Origin: Stenotrophomonas maltophilia | GTDB lineage: Bacteria; Pseudomonadota; Gammaproteobacteria; Xanthomonadales; Xanthomonadaceae | NCBI GenBank assembly: GCA_002364755.1 | Contig: DEZI01000020.1 | Location: 1-52,314 of the forward strand | Length of the DNA stretch: 52,314 nucleotides | Reading direction: 5' to 3' | Shown: piece after piece, positions 52,302 through 52,314 of the stretch | How the letters are laid out: each line of letters begins with the position of its first letter | How positions within the stretch are numbered: the stretch's first letter is position 1 | Notes under the pieces: generated by a model | The model's database searches: none | What the model was told of the DNA's origin: nothing | What the model saw: the letters and a program-made list of their open reading frames with translations, nothing else | Program-made: the position numbers and the translations under genes

Positions 52302-52314
52302 CCCTGGCGATGAC
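52302..52314 (-). rRNA. rrf: Second 5S rRNA, 3' end only (cut by the window)
   Basis: CCCTGGCGATGAC on the plus strand is identical to the 3' end of the first 5S gene and has the same flanking terminator 247 bp away. Confidence 0.85.

Overview
The window is a chromosomal segment of a high-GC gammaproteobacterium, almost certainly Stenotrophomonas (S. maltophilia complex). Evidence: GC-rich codon use, Xanthomonadaceae-type gene neighbourhoods, and dozens of short palindromes with a GTAG head, the signature of the S. maltophilia REP family known as SMAG. Most genes are core or housekeeping. No phage, IS element, integrase, tRNA or CRISPR array is visible.

Layout. 1-13040: two divergent gene sets around a control region at 7016-7146. 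Leftward: transglutaminase-like protein, Oar-type TonB-dependent receptor, beta-lactamase-fold serine hydrolase, VanX-type D-Ala-D-Ala dipeptidase. Rightward: NlpC/P60 peptidase, L-Ala-D/L-Glu epimerase, MurR/RpiR regulator, L,D-transpeptidase-like protein, amino-acid permease. Together they look like a locus for scavenging peptidoglycan peptides, with a candidate RpiR-type operator in the middle. 13148-15182: a small unknown gene, then a striking tandem array of 19 exact-length 85-bp units, each made of two opposed SMAG palindromes. 15193-19958: yiaA, a soluble aldose dehydrogenase, a lipoprotein and a GH3 beta-glucosidase with a LacI-type operator. 20097-22784: YbdG-type MscS channel, folB, a candidate leader-peptide/terminator element, and an orphan HEPN/Abi-like gene.

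22835-29197: tsaD diverging from rpsU-yqeY-yihY-dnaG, then a phosphatase-like protein and a bile-acid-symporter-family transporter. 29402-37940: the aa3-type cytochrome c oxidase region (ctaB, ctaA, a SCO-like protein, surf1; ctaE, ctaG, a small membrane protein, ctaD, ctaC, DUF2244), with DUF2909 on the other strand. 38215-43228: putA, then nadR-pnuC for nicotinamide riboside salvage. 43479-51841: fadL, rhomboid protease, an unknown gene, ctpA-envC, a TVNG-repeat exported protein and an M28 peptidase lipoprotein. The right end holds the 3' end of an rRNA operon on the minus strand with a tandemly duplicated 5S gene.

The most unusual items are the 85-bp REP array, the murein-peptide locus with its GGAA-N6-TTCC site, SMAG elements that supply stop codons or lie inside a coding sequence, and the 247-bp 5S duplication. 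Start codons were moved from the longest open frame where a signal peptide, family N-terminus or ribosome binding site favoured an internal start. All functional names rest on motif recognition by eye; no database search was run.
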